Source of the DNA: Mucilaginibacter flavidus
GTDB taxonomy: Bacteria; Bacteroidota; Bacteroidia; Sphingobacteriales; Sphingobacteriaceae
DNA: 64,000 nucleotides
Direction: 5' to 3'
Assembly (NCBI RefSeq): GCF_024055575.1
Contig: NZ_JAMXOE010000016.1
Coordinates: 90,614 to 154,613 of the forward strand
Positions within the stretch are counted from its first letter, which is position 1; each line of letters begins with the position of its first letter. The translations under genes and the position numbers were made by a program. Under the pieces are notes generated by a model. That model did not search any database. It was not told where the DNA came from and saw only the letters and a list, made by a program, of their open reading frames with translations. Positions 34,813-44,410 of the stretch are shown piece after piece.

Positions 34813-35928
34813 ATGATCCTGATCGTTGACGACAAACCCGAGAATTTAATCGCCTTAAGCAAAACACTTGATAACCGGGGCTTCCAAACAGATACAGCGC
34901 TTTCCGGCGAAGAAGCTTTAAGGAAGGTATTGAAGAATATCTATGAACTTATTATTCTGGATGTGCAGATGCCGGGAATGGATGGCTTTGAGGTAGCCGA
35001 AGCGATTAGTGGCTATAGCAAAACCGCAGATATACCGATCATTTTTTTATCTGCTGTCAATGTAAGCAAGAAGTTTATCATCAAGGGTTATGCCTCGGGC
35101 GGCCGGGATTACCTGGTCAAACCCTTTGATACGGATATCCTGGTCTTAAAGATCCGGACTTTTATCTTACTAAATCAGGTCCAGCAATCATTGCAGACAG
35201 AGATCGAGCGGAGCAAGCTGGCAGAGAGCAAGAAGGACGAATTTATCAGTATTGCCAGCCATGAGTTGAAAACGCCGCTAACCTCCGTTAAAGGCTATCT
35301 GCAACTGGCGGAAATCTCCCTGAAAAAACAGCGGATCGATCAAGCACAAATGTTCCTGGAACGCTCATCTAAACAGGTGGATAAATTAAATAACCTGGTG
35401 GCTGACCTGCTCGACACCACCAAGATCGAATCGGGTAAATTAAACTTCAATTACCAGTATTTTGAGGTAGCACCCTTCCTTGAAAACGCTATTGATAATA
35501 TCTACCAGTCTTATCCCAACAAAAAAATACAAACTTGTGGGCCGGATTTATCGGGTCTTCGCATATACGGTGATGAGAACCGTTTAGAGCAGGTGCTCCT
35601 TAATTACCTGAGCAACGCGATAAAATATGCCCCCCAAAGTGATGAGGTAACGGTGGAAGTTCTGCTGTTACCGGAAAAGCAATTACAAATCAGCGTGACT
35701 GATCACGGGATTGGTATTTCCGCTGACAGGAAGCTGCATCTTTTTGAGAAATTTTACCGCGTGGAAGAAACTTCCAACCGTTTCCAAGGCCTCGGTATAG
35801 GACTTTTTATCTGTGCAGAGATCATTAAACGCCATCAGGGTACCTATGGCGTGGAAAGCGAAACCGACAAAGGTTCCACCTTTTATTTCTGTATCCCTTT
35901 AACGCCGATAATTGCCGAACTGAATTAA
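34813..35928 (+). CDS. Receiver-histidine kinase hybrid (REC-HisKA-HATPase)
   Basis: A 371-residue cytoplasmic protein. An N-terminal receiver domain (residues 1-120) has acidic pocket Asp6-Asp7, phospho-acceptor Asp50 (ILDVQMPGMDGF) and Lys103. A short coiled linker leads to HisKA with His150 in IASHELKTPLTSVKG, then HATPase with N (NYLSNAIKYAP), G1 (VTDHGIGISADRK) and G2 (GLGIGLFIC) boxes. A receiver in front of the kinase suggests that an upstream phospho-signal tunes its activity. The next kinase gene begins 25 bp downstream, so the two are probably co-transcribed. Confidence 0.93.
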   Translation: MILIVDDKPENLIALSKTLDNRGFQTDTALSGEEALRKVLKNIYELIILDVQMPGMDGFEVAEAISGYSKTADIPIIFLSAVNVSKKFIIKGYASGGRDYLVKPFDTDILVLKIRTFILLNQVQQSLQTEIERSKLAESKKDEFISIASHELKTPLTSVKGYLQLAEISLKKQRIDQAQMFLERSSKQVDKLNNLVADLLDTTKIESGKLNFNYQYFEVAPFLENAIDNIYQSYPNKKIQTCGPDLSGLRIYGDENRLEQVLLNYLSNAIKYAPQSDEVTVEVLLLPEKQLQISVTDHGIGISADRKLHLFEKFYRVEETSNRFQGLGIGLFICAEIIKRHQGTYGVESETDKGSTFYFCIPLTPIIAELN

Positions 35929-35953
35929 CCATCAACCTGATAGCCATCGCCCC

Positions 35954-38900
35954 ATGAGAACAACTTTGAGCCGTAACCTACAAATTGGCTTTGGCTTTTC
36001 CCTGCTTTTGCTGATCATCAGCTCCATAGCTTCCTATGTCAGTATCCAGAATCTGCTGGAAAGCTCCCACCTGGCAGATCATAGCAGCCAGGTGGTATCC
36101 AATCTGGAAAATATCATATCTACTATGAAAGACGCGGAGACCGGCCAGCGTGGATATTTGATTACAGGTCAGGAGGTGTTTTTAGAACCCTACACTGGCT
36201 CGCGTGGCAGTGCCATGAACATGGTGGATAAAGTCCAGAATATGACGCGCGATAATGCCAGGCAGCAAGTTAACCTCGACCGGATTAAGGAAAATATTCT
36301 TAAAAGACTAGATATCTTACAGCGGTTAATAGATAAAAAGAAGGCCGGAAAGGTCATTACTATTGACGATATGCAGCCCGGAAAACTGGTTATGGATGAC
36401 TTACGAAAAGCGGTTAACCGGGCAGAAACCGAGGAGGAAGGCTTACTGACTGTAAGGACCGCAACGTTAAATAAATTCAGCACATTTACTCCGCTGACCA
36501 TTGTGTTCGCCGCGATATTGGCAATTGCCGTTTCCATATTTTCCTATTTTAAAGTGACTGGTGATGTGACGGCAAGAGCCCGTTTACAGCAAGAACTTGA
36601 AGATAAGGACGCAGAGACCACAAGGCGTATTGAGATCATTCAGCATATCACCGATCAGATCTCCGACGGCGACTACCGCGTGCGGGTGGACGTCCATGAG
36701 AAAGATGGTCTCGGCAGCATTGCCCAGGCACTGAATAAAATGGCTGAATCACTGGAGGAATCTTTTAACCGCTTATCGGATAATGAATGGATGCAAACCG
36801 GCACTGCCCGTTTAAACGACCAGATGATCGGCGAAAAAGAGCTGTCAGTGTTATCGGGGGATATCCTAGGCTTTGTGGTAGCCTTTACCGCAAGCCAGGT
36901 AGGCGCACTTTATGTGCTGGATAATAATGCCCTGTGGCTGCAAAGTGGTTTTGCCTTACACGGTGCACAGGAAAAGATCGCTATGGGAGAAGGTCTGGTC
37001 GGGCAGTCTGCATTAACCAACCAGGAAATATGGCTGAAGGGGATTAATGACAATGACATTACGGTCAGTCACGCAACCGGCAATATTCGGCCGCAGCACA
37101 TCCTGGTCGTGCCGGTGCGCTACGAAAACCAGGTTAAAGGTATTATTGAACTTGCATCCATCCACCCTTACCCGGAGAGCATGCTGGCGTTCCTGAAAAA
37201 TGTTTCGGAAAATATTGGCATCACTTTGAACAGCGCCCAAAACCACAAACGCCTGCAGGAACTACTGGAAGAAACTCAGGCACAGTCTGAAGAGTTGCAG
37301 GCACAGCACAATGACTTGGAGAACCTGAATACGGAACTGGAAGCGCATACCCAAAAACTGCAAACCTCGGATGAAGAGCTCCGGGTACAGCAGGAAGAAC
37401 TACAGCAGACGAACCTGGAACTCGAAGAAAGAAACCGGATAATCAATAAGCGTAATCAGGAAATTCAGCATACAGCCGAAAAGCTGGAGCAAAGCACCCG
37501 GTATAAATCCGAGTTTATGGCTAATATGTCGCATGAACTGCGCACACCCTTAAACTCGATCCTGTTGCTTTCGCGTTATTTATTTGAAAACAGCGATCAG
37601 AACCTCAACCCTGAACAAGTAGAATCTGCCGGAGTCATCCTGAGTTCTGGTAACGGATTGCTTGACCTGATCGATGAATTGCTCGACCTGTCCAAAATAG
37701 AGGCAGGCAAAATGGAACTCGAATACCAGCAAATATCTATTGACAAGTTACTGAATAACCTGCGAACCCTTTTTGCGCCGGTAGCTAAAAAGAAGAAACT
37801 GGATTTACAAATCGAAAATCAGCTTACCGGGATCATGCAAGTAGAGACTGACCTGATGCGGCTGGAACAGATACTGAAAAACCTGCTTTCCAATGCGCTA
37901 AAATTTACCAGTGAAGGCCGGGTAAAATTGGAAATCCGCCAACCGGCAGATGCCGCCGATGTGCTGGAGTTTGCGGTTTCGGATACTGGGATCGGTATAG
38001 CCAAAGAAAAACTTGGCCTGGTATTCGATGCCTTCCAGCAGGCAGACGGCTCCACCAAGCGGAAGTTTGGCGGAACGGGTCTCGGACTCTCGATCAGCCG
38101 GGAACTGGCCCGCTTGCTGGGTGGAGAAATAACCCTGACCAGTGAACCGGGTGAGGGCAGTGAATTTGTGCTTACGCTGCCACTTGACAGCAAGGCCCGC
38201 CTGCCGACAATACAGGCACCATCACGGCAACAGGAAAATGAACCTGCAGAACCAGCTTCACAAAACAAAGTACCAGGCAAATATGTAGTTCCACATATTC
38301 CAGAGGACATCGCAGACGACCGGCATAACCTGCAAAGCGGCGATAAAATAACGTTGATTATTGAAGATGATACGGCATTTGCCAAAGCCTTGCTGGGCTT
38401 TACGCGCAAAAGGGGATATAAAGGCATTGTGGCCGTTCGTGGTGATCATGGCATCACGCTGGCACAGCAATATCAGCCGGTGGCTATTTTACTGGATATC
38501 CAGTTACCTGTTAAGGATGGCTGGGAAGTTATGGAAGAACTGAAAGGTAATAGTGCCACCAGGCACATTCCTGTGCATATCATGTCCTCAGTGGAAGCCA
38601 GACGGGAAAGCCGGATGAAGGGCGCGGTCGATTTTATCAACAAGCCGATTGCCATGGAACATATGAAGCAGATGTTCCAGAAACTGGAAGAGGTATGGAA
38701 CAAAAATTCAAAAAAGGTGCTGATCGTTGAAGAAAATGCCCGTCATGCTCAGGCACTGGCCTATTTCCTGGAAACTTTCAATGTGTCTTCAGTGGTAGCC
38801 CAAAGTATTGACGAGAGTGTGGATGCCTTGAAAAAGAAGGAAGTGGATTGCGTAATCATGGACATGGGCATCCCTGATAAAAATGCCTACGCAACGCTGG

Positions 38901-39520
38901 ACACGATTAAACAGAACCCCGGCCTGGAAGACCTGCCAATTATTGTTTTTACCGGCAAGCATTTATCAACAGGGGAGGAAAGCCGTATCCGCCGATACGC
39001 CGATACTATCGTGGTAAAAACCGCCCACTCTTACCAACGCATCCTCGATGAAGTCACGCTATTCCTGCACCTTATTGAAGATCAAAAGCAAAACAACGGT
39101 AACGGCAGGCGGATGAAATTCGGGCTAACTAATGATGTACTAAAGAATAAAACGGTATTGATCGCGGACGATGATGTACGCAACATCTTTTCCATGACCA
39201 AATCACTGGAAAAGCACGGCATGCGGGTGATTTCCGCTACTGACGGCAAGGAAGCACTGGAACAACTGGAACTGCACCCTGAAATTGCTATTGTGCTGAT
39301 GGATATGATGATGCCAGAAATGGATGGTTATGAAAGCACTGCGCGGATACGGCGACATCCCCGATTTAAGGATTTGCCGATTATTGCCGAAACGGCTAAG
39401 GCGATGCTTGGTGACCGGGAGAAATGTATTGCAGCCGGGGCCTCTGATTATATTTCTAAACCGGTTGATATTGATCAGCTGACTTCCCTGTTACAGGTAT
39501 GGTTATTTAACAAAAAATAA
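35954..39520 (+). CDS. Hybrid sensor kinase: CHASE3-HAMP-GAF-kinase-three receivers
   Basis: A 1188-residue membrane kinase. Order: a membrane helix (about 10-30), a CHASE3 sensor (STMKDAETGQRGYLITGQEV), a second helix (about 180-200), HAMP, a GAF domain (GALYVLDNNALWLQSGF), a long coiled coil rich in Glu/Gln, HisKA (MSHELRTPLNSILLLS), HATPase (NLLSNALKFTSEGRV; GLGLSISRELARL), then three receivers near residues 790-915, 918-1040 and 1058-1185. Acceptor aspartates are in LLDIQLP, IMDMGIP and LMDMMMP; the middle receiver has EEN instead of DD and is probably weak. It is followed by a lone receiver, CheR and CheB. Confidence 0.94.
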   Translation: MRTTLSRNLQIGFGFSLLLLIISSIASYVSIQNLLESSHLADHSSQVVSNLENIISTMKDAETGQRGYLITGQEVFLEPYTGSRGSAMNMVDKVQNMTRDNARQQVNLDRIKENILKRLDILQRLIDKKKAGKVITIDDMQPGKLVMDDLRKAVNRAETEEEGLLTVRTATLNKFSTFTPLTIVFAAILAIAVSIFSYFKVTGDVTARARLQQELEDKDAETTRRIEIIQHITDQISDGDYRVRVDVHEKDGLGSIAQALNKMAESLEESFNRLSDNEWMQTGTARLNDQMIGEKELSVLSGDILGFVVAFTASQVGALYVLDNNALWLQSGFALHGAQEKIAMGEGLVGQSALTNQEIWLKGINDNDITVSHATGNIRPQHILVVPVRYENQVKGIIELASIHPYPESMLAFLKNVSENIGITLNSAQNHKRLQELLEETQAQSEELQAQHNDLENLNTELEAHTQKLQTSDEELRVQQEELQQTNLELEERNRIINKRNQEIQHTAEKLEQSTRYKSEFMANMSHELRTPLNSILLLSRYLFENSDQNLNPEQVESAGVILSSGNGLLDLIDELLDLSKIEAGKMELEYQQISIDKLLNNLRTLFAPVAKKKKLDLQIENQLTGIMQVETDLMRLEQILKNLLSNALKFTSEGRVKLEIRQPADAADVLEFAVSDTGIGIAKEKLGLVFDAFQQADGSTKRKFGGTGLGLSISRELARLLGGEITLTSEPGEGSEFVLTLPLDSKARLPTIQAPSRQQENEPAEPASQNKVPGKYVVPHIPEDIADDRHNLQSGDKITLIIEDDTAFAKALLGFTRKRGYKGIVAVRGDHGITLAQQYQPVAILLDIQLPVKDGWEVMEELKGNSATRHIPVHIMSSVEARRESRMKGAVDFINKPIAMEHMKQMFQKLEEVWNKNSKKVLIVEENARHAQALAYFLETFNVSSVVAQSIDESVDALKKKEVDCVIMDMGIPDKNAYATLDTIKQNPGLEDLPIIVFTGKHLSTGEESRIRRYADTIVVKTAHSYQRILDEVTLFLHLIEDQKQNNGNGRRMKFGLTNDVLKNKTVLIADDDVRNIFSMTKSLEKHGMRVISATDGKEALEQLELHPEIAIVLMDMMMPEMDGYESTARIRRHPRFKDLPIIAETAKAMLGDREKCIAAGASDYISKPVDIDQLTSLLQVWLFNKK

Positions 39521-39907
39521 TTGGCGAAAGTGGTGGAAAATAAAACAGTACCCATTCTGATCATAGACGACGACAGCCGGAACATTTTTGCGCTGAGCCT
39601 GGTCTTGCGAACCAAAGGTTACGCTTGCCTTTCAGCTACGGAAGTAAAAACCGGTATAAACTTGTTACGAGAGAATCCGGACATCGGCATTGTGCTTCTG
39701 GATATGATGATGCCTGATCGGGACGGCTATGCGACGGTAGCCGACATCCGGAAAGTTCAGGGCAGGTCGGCCTTGCCCATTGTTGCCGTTACGGCGCAGG
39801 CCATGCGCGGTGACCGGGAAAAATGTCTTGCGGCGGGAGCCAATGCTTATGTTTCCAAGCCGATAAATGTGGAGATGCTGCTGGACCTATTAAAACAATA
39901 TTTATAA
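39521..39907 (+). CDS. Single-domain response regulator
   Basis: A 128-residue stand-alone receiver. PILIIDDDSRNIFALSLVL gives the acidic pocket, LLDMMMPDRDGY carries the phospho-acceptor, and the terminal VSKPIN supplies the lysine. It closely resembles the last receiver of the preceding kinase (shared MMMP, GDREKCLAAGA), consistent with duplication. The start is a TTG directly after the kinase stop codon; an internal GTG is possible. With no output domain it likely works as a phosphate shuttle or sink. Confidence 0.85.
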   Translation: MAKVVENKTVPILIIDDDSRNIFALSLVLRTKGYACLSATEVKTGINLLRENPDIGIVLLDMMMPDRDGYATVADIRKVQGRSALPIVAVTAQAMRGDREKCLAAGANAYVSKPINVEMLLDLLKQYL

Positions 39908-39911
39908 CGTC

Positions 39912-40730
39912 ATGGAAGCAGCGGTTAGTGACCAGCAGATCAACTTATTGTTAACCGACCTGTTGTATGTTTACGGCTATGATTTTACAGCGTATGCCAA
40001 AGCGTCCCTAAAGCGCCGGATCAACCGCCTATATACACTGGACCACTTTCCGAGTTTTGCGGAATTCCGTTACAGGATCCGTTCTGATGAAAATTACTTT
40101 AACCGTTTTATTGAACAGCTGACCGTAAACGTGACCGAAATGTTCCGGGACCCGCTTTTTTACCAGGCCCTTAAAACACAGATATTTCCGGTACTGGCTA
40201 CCTATCCCTTTATACGCATCTGGCATGCGGGCTGTTCTACGGGTGAGGAGGTGTATTCCACAGCCATTTTGCTGAAAGAGGCTAACTTATTACACAAATC
40301 GATCTTATACGCCACTGACATCAACGCCGAAGTGGTAAAAAAAGCCGCAGCCGGTATTTTTCCAATCCACCAAATGCAGCAGAATTCGGAAAATTATCAA
40401 CTGGCGGGTGGAAGAGAAGAGTTCAGCCAATATTATATAGCCGGCTACGATCATGTACTGTTTAATGAAATCCTGAAAAAGCGTATGGTTTTTTCTACGC
40501 ACAACCTGGTTTCTGAAAGTTCCTTTAACCAGTTCCAGCTTATCCTTTGCCGCAATGTATTGATTTATTTTGAAAAGGATTTACAGGGCAGGGTTTTTGC
40601 TTTGTTTGATGAAAGCCTGGATAAACTGGGTTACCTGGCGCTTGGCAGCAAGGAAACGCTCAAGATGTCGCCGATGGTTTCCCGGTTCAGGCAGGTGGAC
40701 ACCGAAAAGATATGGCGGAAAATGCAATAA
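39912..40730 (+). CDS. CheR-type protein methyltransferase
   Basis: A 272-residue SAM-dependent methyltransferase of the CheR family. The N-terminal helical domain (QINLLLTDLLYVYGYDFTAY and RFIEQLTVNVTEMFRDPLFY) precedes the SAM motif WHAGCSTGEEVYSTAI, and ILCRNVLIYFEKDLQGRVF comes later. CheR methylates glutamates of chemoreceptors or, in such orphan clusters, of histidine kinases. Its end overlaps the cheB start by 19 bases. No chemoreceptor is in the window. Confidence 0.93.
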   Translation: MEAAVSDQQINLLLTDLLYVYGYDFTAYAKASLKRRINRLYTLDHFPSFAEFRYRIRSDENYFNRFIEQLTVNVTEMFRDPLFYQALKTQIFPVLATYPFIRIWHAGCSTGEEVYSTAILLKEANLLHKSILYATDINAEVVKKAAAGIFPIHQMQQNSENYQLAGGREEFSQYYIAGYDHVLFNEILKKRMVFSTHNLVSESSFNQFQLILCRNVLIYFEKDLQGRVFALFDESLDKLGYLALGSKETLKMSPMVSRFRQVDTEKIWRKMQ

Positions 40731-41308
40731 GCAAGCAATGTGTGGTGATTGGTGGCTCTGCAGGGGGTCTGCCTGGCATTATTTATATTTTAGAACAATT
40801 ATGTCCGGATTTCCCGACTCCTATCGTGATTGTACTGCACCGTAGAAATGACCGTGATTCTACCCTAACAGCATTACTTAGCCATAAGACAACCTTACTA
40901 GTAAAGGAAGCGGAAGATAAGGACGTCATTACGCCGGGAATAGTTTATCTCGCACCGGCTGATTATCATCTACTCATCGAAAAAAATTATTCTTTTTCCT
41001 TAGATCATTCTGAAAAAGTGCAATTTTCCAGGCCCAGCATTGATGTTACAATGCAAACTGCGGCAGAGGCCTACGGTTCCGGTTTAATAACGATCCTTTT
41101 ATCAGGCGCAAATGCCGATGGTACTGCTGGTTTAGAAGCTACTCGTCACAACGGGGGGATTAGCATAGTACAGGATCCCGCAGAAGCATTTGCTCCCTTT
41201 ATGCCGCAAAGCGCCATTGACCAGCTAGTGACGGACCATACGATGAATATGGCAGGCATTGTCACCTTGTTATATCGTCTCTTGGTTGGTCCGGTTACTC
41301 ATCAATAA
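40712..41308 (+). CDS. CheB-type protein methylesterase, no receiver domain
   Basis: A 198-residue CheB catalytic domain alone. The nucleophile serine is in VVIGGSAGGLPGI, the histidine in IVLHRRNDRDS, and the aspartate in SGANADGTAGLEATRHNGG. Classic CheB has an N-terminal receiver, which is missing here, so control must come from elsewhere, perhaps the free receiver at 39521. Paired with the overlapping CheR gene it would set the methylation state of a kinase in this cluster. Confidence 0.92.
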   Translation: MAENAISKQCVVIGGSAGGLPGIIYILEQLCPDFPTPIVIVLHRRNDRDSTLTALLSHKTTLLVKEAEDKDVITPGIVYLAPADYHLLIEKNYSFSLDHSEKVQFSRPSIDVTMQTAAEAYGSGLITILLSGANADGTAGLEATRHNGGISIVQDPAEAFAPFMPQSAIDQLVTDHTMNMAGIVTLLYRLLVGPVTHQ

Positions 41309-41480
41309 GTCCACTACTATTCGCCAATTTTTTGAAGTAGTATGGCTTCTATTGCCTTAACCTGCTGACGGCAAAAGCCATTGATGGAGAGGGTGCGACC
41401 GACATTAAAATACTTTTTGTTCTTTGTAAAGCGTTAACCTTGTAAGCATCAATGTAAGCTAAGCCTTTATAGCCACAAAC

Positions 41481-41942
41481 TTGTTTAACAAAACAGATTA
41501 CCCCCATAATGTATTTAAGGAATTATATTTTAAGCGCTGTGGGATAGAAACCAAGTACGACACGATTAAAAATCAGTTACAACTGGAAGCTTTCAGCGGG
41601 CAAAAGGTTACTACCATTATGCAGGATTTTTATATCACCTTCTTCCTGTCAAACCTACAGGAGATTATAGGAAAGCCATGTGAAAGCCAGCTAATTAGGA
41701 TCAGCCAAGATAGAAAACACCAGTATAAAATCAATCGAAATATTGCCTTTGGAATGATGAAAAACAGGATTGTAGACTTGTTTATCGTCTCCAATCCTGA
41801 AAAGATATTACAACATTTGGAAGTTTTATTTATACAGCATATTGAACCCGTTAGGCCCGGCCGGAAATATGCTCATCAGCGGATAACAGTCAAAGCAAGA
41901 AGTAAATATCAGGCACTAACTAATTATAAACGAGCAATATGA
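41481..41942 (+). pseudogene. C-terminal fragment of an IS4-like transposase
   Basis: The frame reads FKELYFKRCGIETKYDTIKNQLQLEAFSG in short, the YREK-type region of IS4-family DDE transposases (Y-x2-R-x3-E-x6-K), with arginine and glutamate in place. A helical tail ending at a stop follows. The N-terminal half with the two catalytic aspartates is missing and the only start is a TTG. Upstream, 41309-41480 shows nothing else recognisable. Confidence 0.7.
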
Positions 41943-41995
41943 GCTTAACTTAATGGCATTGAGAGCGATCCCCCTTAATTTGAAAATTGCCCGGC

Positions 41996-42012
41996 GGCGG
42001 GCTACGCCCGCC
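41996..42012. repeat. GC-rich hairpin
   Basis: GGCGGGC and GCCCGCC, separated by three bases, form a 7 bp GC stem in an otherwise AT-rich intergenic region after the transposase fragment. There is no T-run directly behind it, so terminator function is uncertain. Confidence 0.5.
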
Positions 42013-42051
42013 CGGAAGAACACCCCCTGTTTTCTTATGGTTTGATGATCT

Positions 42052-42447
42052 TTGGTGAAAACAGAGGGTGCTTTTAAGATACTAAAAGGCAGTCAGGGAA
42101 GTGAGTTTTTCTTTGGTTATGCTTTTTCCAAAACCGAATCATTTAACCAAACCCAGTTTATTTACCTGCTATCAGGTATATTATTGGTGTCAATAATGTA
42201 TTTGATTAGCCGGTTTATGAATGTATCCATCTCAAAAGGAAATACATTATTAGCAATATTGCTGGTTTTGAATATCTATTGCTTTGCGATAGGCATTAAT
42301 ATCTCACTATTACAAACAACTAAATTCTGGATAATTAAAGAACATCTTTCGCTATTGCAGATATTGCAAAACTTAAAACTGGAAGGTGAAATAGAACTTT
42401 ACTGGATTATTATTCTCTTAATAGCCTCAAAAACAAACTGCATTTAA
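42052..42447 (+). CDS. Hypothetical membrane protein
   Basis: About 130 residues starting at TTG or the adjacent GTG. Two or three membrane segments are apparent: YLLSGILLVSIMYLISRFM, LLAILLVLNIYCFAIGINI and a C-terminal LYWIIILLIAS. No family is recognised, and there is no ATG start, so it may be real, truncated or spurious. A terminator-like hairpin 125 bp downstream on the same strand gives slight support. Confidence 0.4.
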   Translation: MVKTEGAFKILKGSQGSEFFFGYAFSKTESFNQTQFIYLLSGILLVSIMYLISRFMNVSISKGNTLLAILLVLNIYCFAIGINISLLQTTKFWIIKEHLSLLQILQNLKLEGEIELYWIIILLIASKTNCI

Positions 42448-42573
42448 AAAGATTGAAAAATAATTCAACTATCGCACAATTAAACCGTGGAGCGGATACT
42501 TAAATATTTAGGAAGCGGCAATTGTCTACCTACAAAACCAGGAAAGGATATTTCCTTTATTGATATTTAAACG

Positions 42574-42606
42574 CGCATGAGAACTTTGCTTTCATGTGCT
42601 TTTTTT
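42574..42606 (+). terminator. Intrinsic terminator
   Basis: GCGCATGA pairs with TCATGTGC (one G-T pair) across an 11 base loop and is followed by six T residues. It would end transcripts coming from the membrane-protein gene at 42052. Confidence 0.6.
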
Positions 42607-42859
42607 ATCCAAAGTAGCTCTCTTCGTTGTAAGGAGCCGATGCCCGTTCAAACGAAAGACGCCTAAACGGGCGGGGATTTTAATATTAATGAAATGCCGT
42701 AAGGATCATAATTTGCAAACACATCCCGCATGTTATGTGCGAAACTTAGCCAATTAATTTTTCATATACAGCTCAAATAAAAAATATTGAGTCACACCCA
42801 ACAATGACAAAAAATAGAAACTGGCACGTAAATGGATATGTAAATATAAATAAACATAT

Positions 42860-43921
42860 ATGCCATTTATTGCAGCAGTTTCAAAAATAGATCTTCCTTA
42901 CAAAACCGACCAGCAAGAAGTCAAAAAACAGGCCAGGGATATGTTTTTGGTTAATTTCCCGGAAGTAGACCGCCTGATTTTTGCTTTTGATAATACAGAA
43001 ATCAAATACCGGAATTTATGCAAACCGCTCTCATATTACGCCAGTGCAAATACTTTTGAGGAACGTAATAATGAATATATCAGTACCGCTTTAACATTTT
43101 CTGTACAGGCTATTGAAGATTGCGTACAAAAAGCAAAGATCAGTAAAGAAGATATTACCGACATCCTGTTTGTTTCGACAACCGGGCTTGCCACACCGAG
43201 CATGGATGCCCTGATTATTAATAAACTAAGATTAAGCCCTAATATTAACCGGATACCGATTTGGGGCCTGGGTTGCGGCGGAGGTGTTTCAGGAATGGCT
43301 AAAGCCAATACTTTAGCTATCGCCAACCCTGATGCTGTGGTATTGCTGGTCGCTGTAGAGCTTTGTTCATTGACACTTATAAAAAGTGATTATAGTAAAA
43401 GTAATTTTATAGGTTCAAGTTTGTTTTCCGACGGGATAGCTGCCTGCATTATTAAAGGCGATAATCATGGAACTAAAAATGAAATAACCTATCAGGCATC
43501 CAGCAGTAAGCTGTATTATGACTCGCTGGAAGTAATGGGCTGGGATTTCCAGGATACCGGTTTCAAAGTTTTGTTCTCCAAAGATATCCCAACTTTTATT
43601 AATGAACATATAAAAGAAGATGTCATCGGATTTTTAGCTAAACAAAACCTGGAATTAAAGGATATTAAAAATTTCATTTTCCATCCGGGGGGTAAAAAGG
43701 TATTAGATGCTTATAAAGATGCGCTACAGGTTGAAGGCGATTTCCTGGAAAAAACACGGGAGGTCATGAATGAAAATGGTAATATGTCCAGCGTGACTGT
43801 TTTATATGTACTGGAGAAATTTATGACCATCGGGTATGAAGATGGATATGGATTGATGCTGGCTATGGGGCCGGGCTTTAGCAGTGAAATGGTATTACTT
43901 AAAATGAAAAAGGACTCCTGA
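42860..43921 (+). CDS. Type III polyketide synthase (chalcone/stilbene synthase family)
   Basis: A 353-residue homodimeric ketosynthase-type enzyme. The catalytic triad is visible: Cys in WGLGCGGGVSGMA, His in FIFHPGGKKVLDAY and Asn in NENGNMSSVTVLYVLEKF. These enzymes extend an acyl-CoA with malonyl units to make pyrones, resorcinols or quinone-like lipids. Bacterial operons usually pair them with a methyltransferase or oxygenase; here there is none, since both neighbours are unrelated or broken. The product cannot be predicted. Confidence 0.93.
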   Translation: MPFIAAVSKIDLPYKTDQQEVKKQARDMFLVNFPEVDRLIFAFDNTEIKYRNLCKPLSYYASANTFEERNNEYISTALTFSVQAIEDCVQKAKISKEDITDILFVSTTGLATPSMDALIINKLRLSPNINRIPIWGLGCGGGVSGMAKANTLAIANPDAVVLLVAVELCSLTLIKSDYSKSNFIGSSLFSDGIAACIIKGDNHGTKNEITYQASSSKLYYDSLEVMGWDFQDTGFKVLFSKDIPTFINEHIKEDVIGFLAKQNLELKDIKNFIFHPGGKKVLDAYKDALQVEGDFLEKTREVMNENGNMSSVTVLYVLEKFMTIGYEDGYGLMLAMGPGFSSEMVLLKMKKDS

Positions 43922-44159
43922 TATATTTTATCCGTTTTTTACTTGCCATAATTGTTTAAATGCGCTAATGATATATTTTCGGCTCCATTGTAAAAATATA
44001 CCCGATAATATAAATGCTTTGTCTATAGAAGGATAGGATAAATAGCTTCAATAGTTCAAATAAAAAATAGCTAAGAAAATTATTGTAAGTATAACCTGTT
44101 AGTTCTAAACGGACCAAACAAATCATGTCCTGTTAAAACGATATGGGTATTATATAGTT

Positions 44160-44350
44160 ATGGAGCATGAAAGCAAAATAAAAGCAATTAAGACCTTGGC
44201 ATGGATATTGGGCATCCTGATTTTTTTATGCGCTGCTTTTCTGCCGGTTGGTATTTTTTTAAAAAGGACCTGGCCAATCCTCATAGTAAAATAGCAAAGC
44301 CTTTGCTGACCAGTACATTAAAAAAGATGATGAGTGATGCCAGTGACTGA
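44160..44350 (+). pseudogene. Small single-helix membrane protein, frameshift at a T/A run
   Basis: ATG at 44160 opens MEHESKIKAIKTLAWILG, then a strong helix (ILIFLCAAFLPVGIF), and stops after 44 residues. Skipping one base in the T7A5 run (about 44255-44266) instead gives KKDLANPHSKIAKPLLTSTL and a hydrophilic tail ending at TGA 44348-44350, about 63 residues in all. The second reading looks more protein-like. Either a homopolymer sequencing error or a real frameshift. No family known. Confidence 0.35.
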
Positions 44351-44410
44351 CAATTCCTGATGTGGTAGTCCTGACTAAAATATATTGCCAATGTTTTATC
44401 GATAAAATCG

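Noticed and set aside
37819..38427. Long antisense frame (202 residues) under the hybrid kinase
   Set aside because: Serine/proline-rich composition typical of the reverse complement of a kinase gene; no start context or homology.
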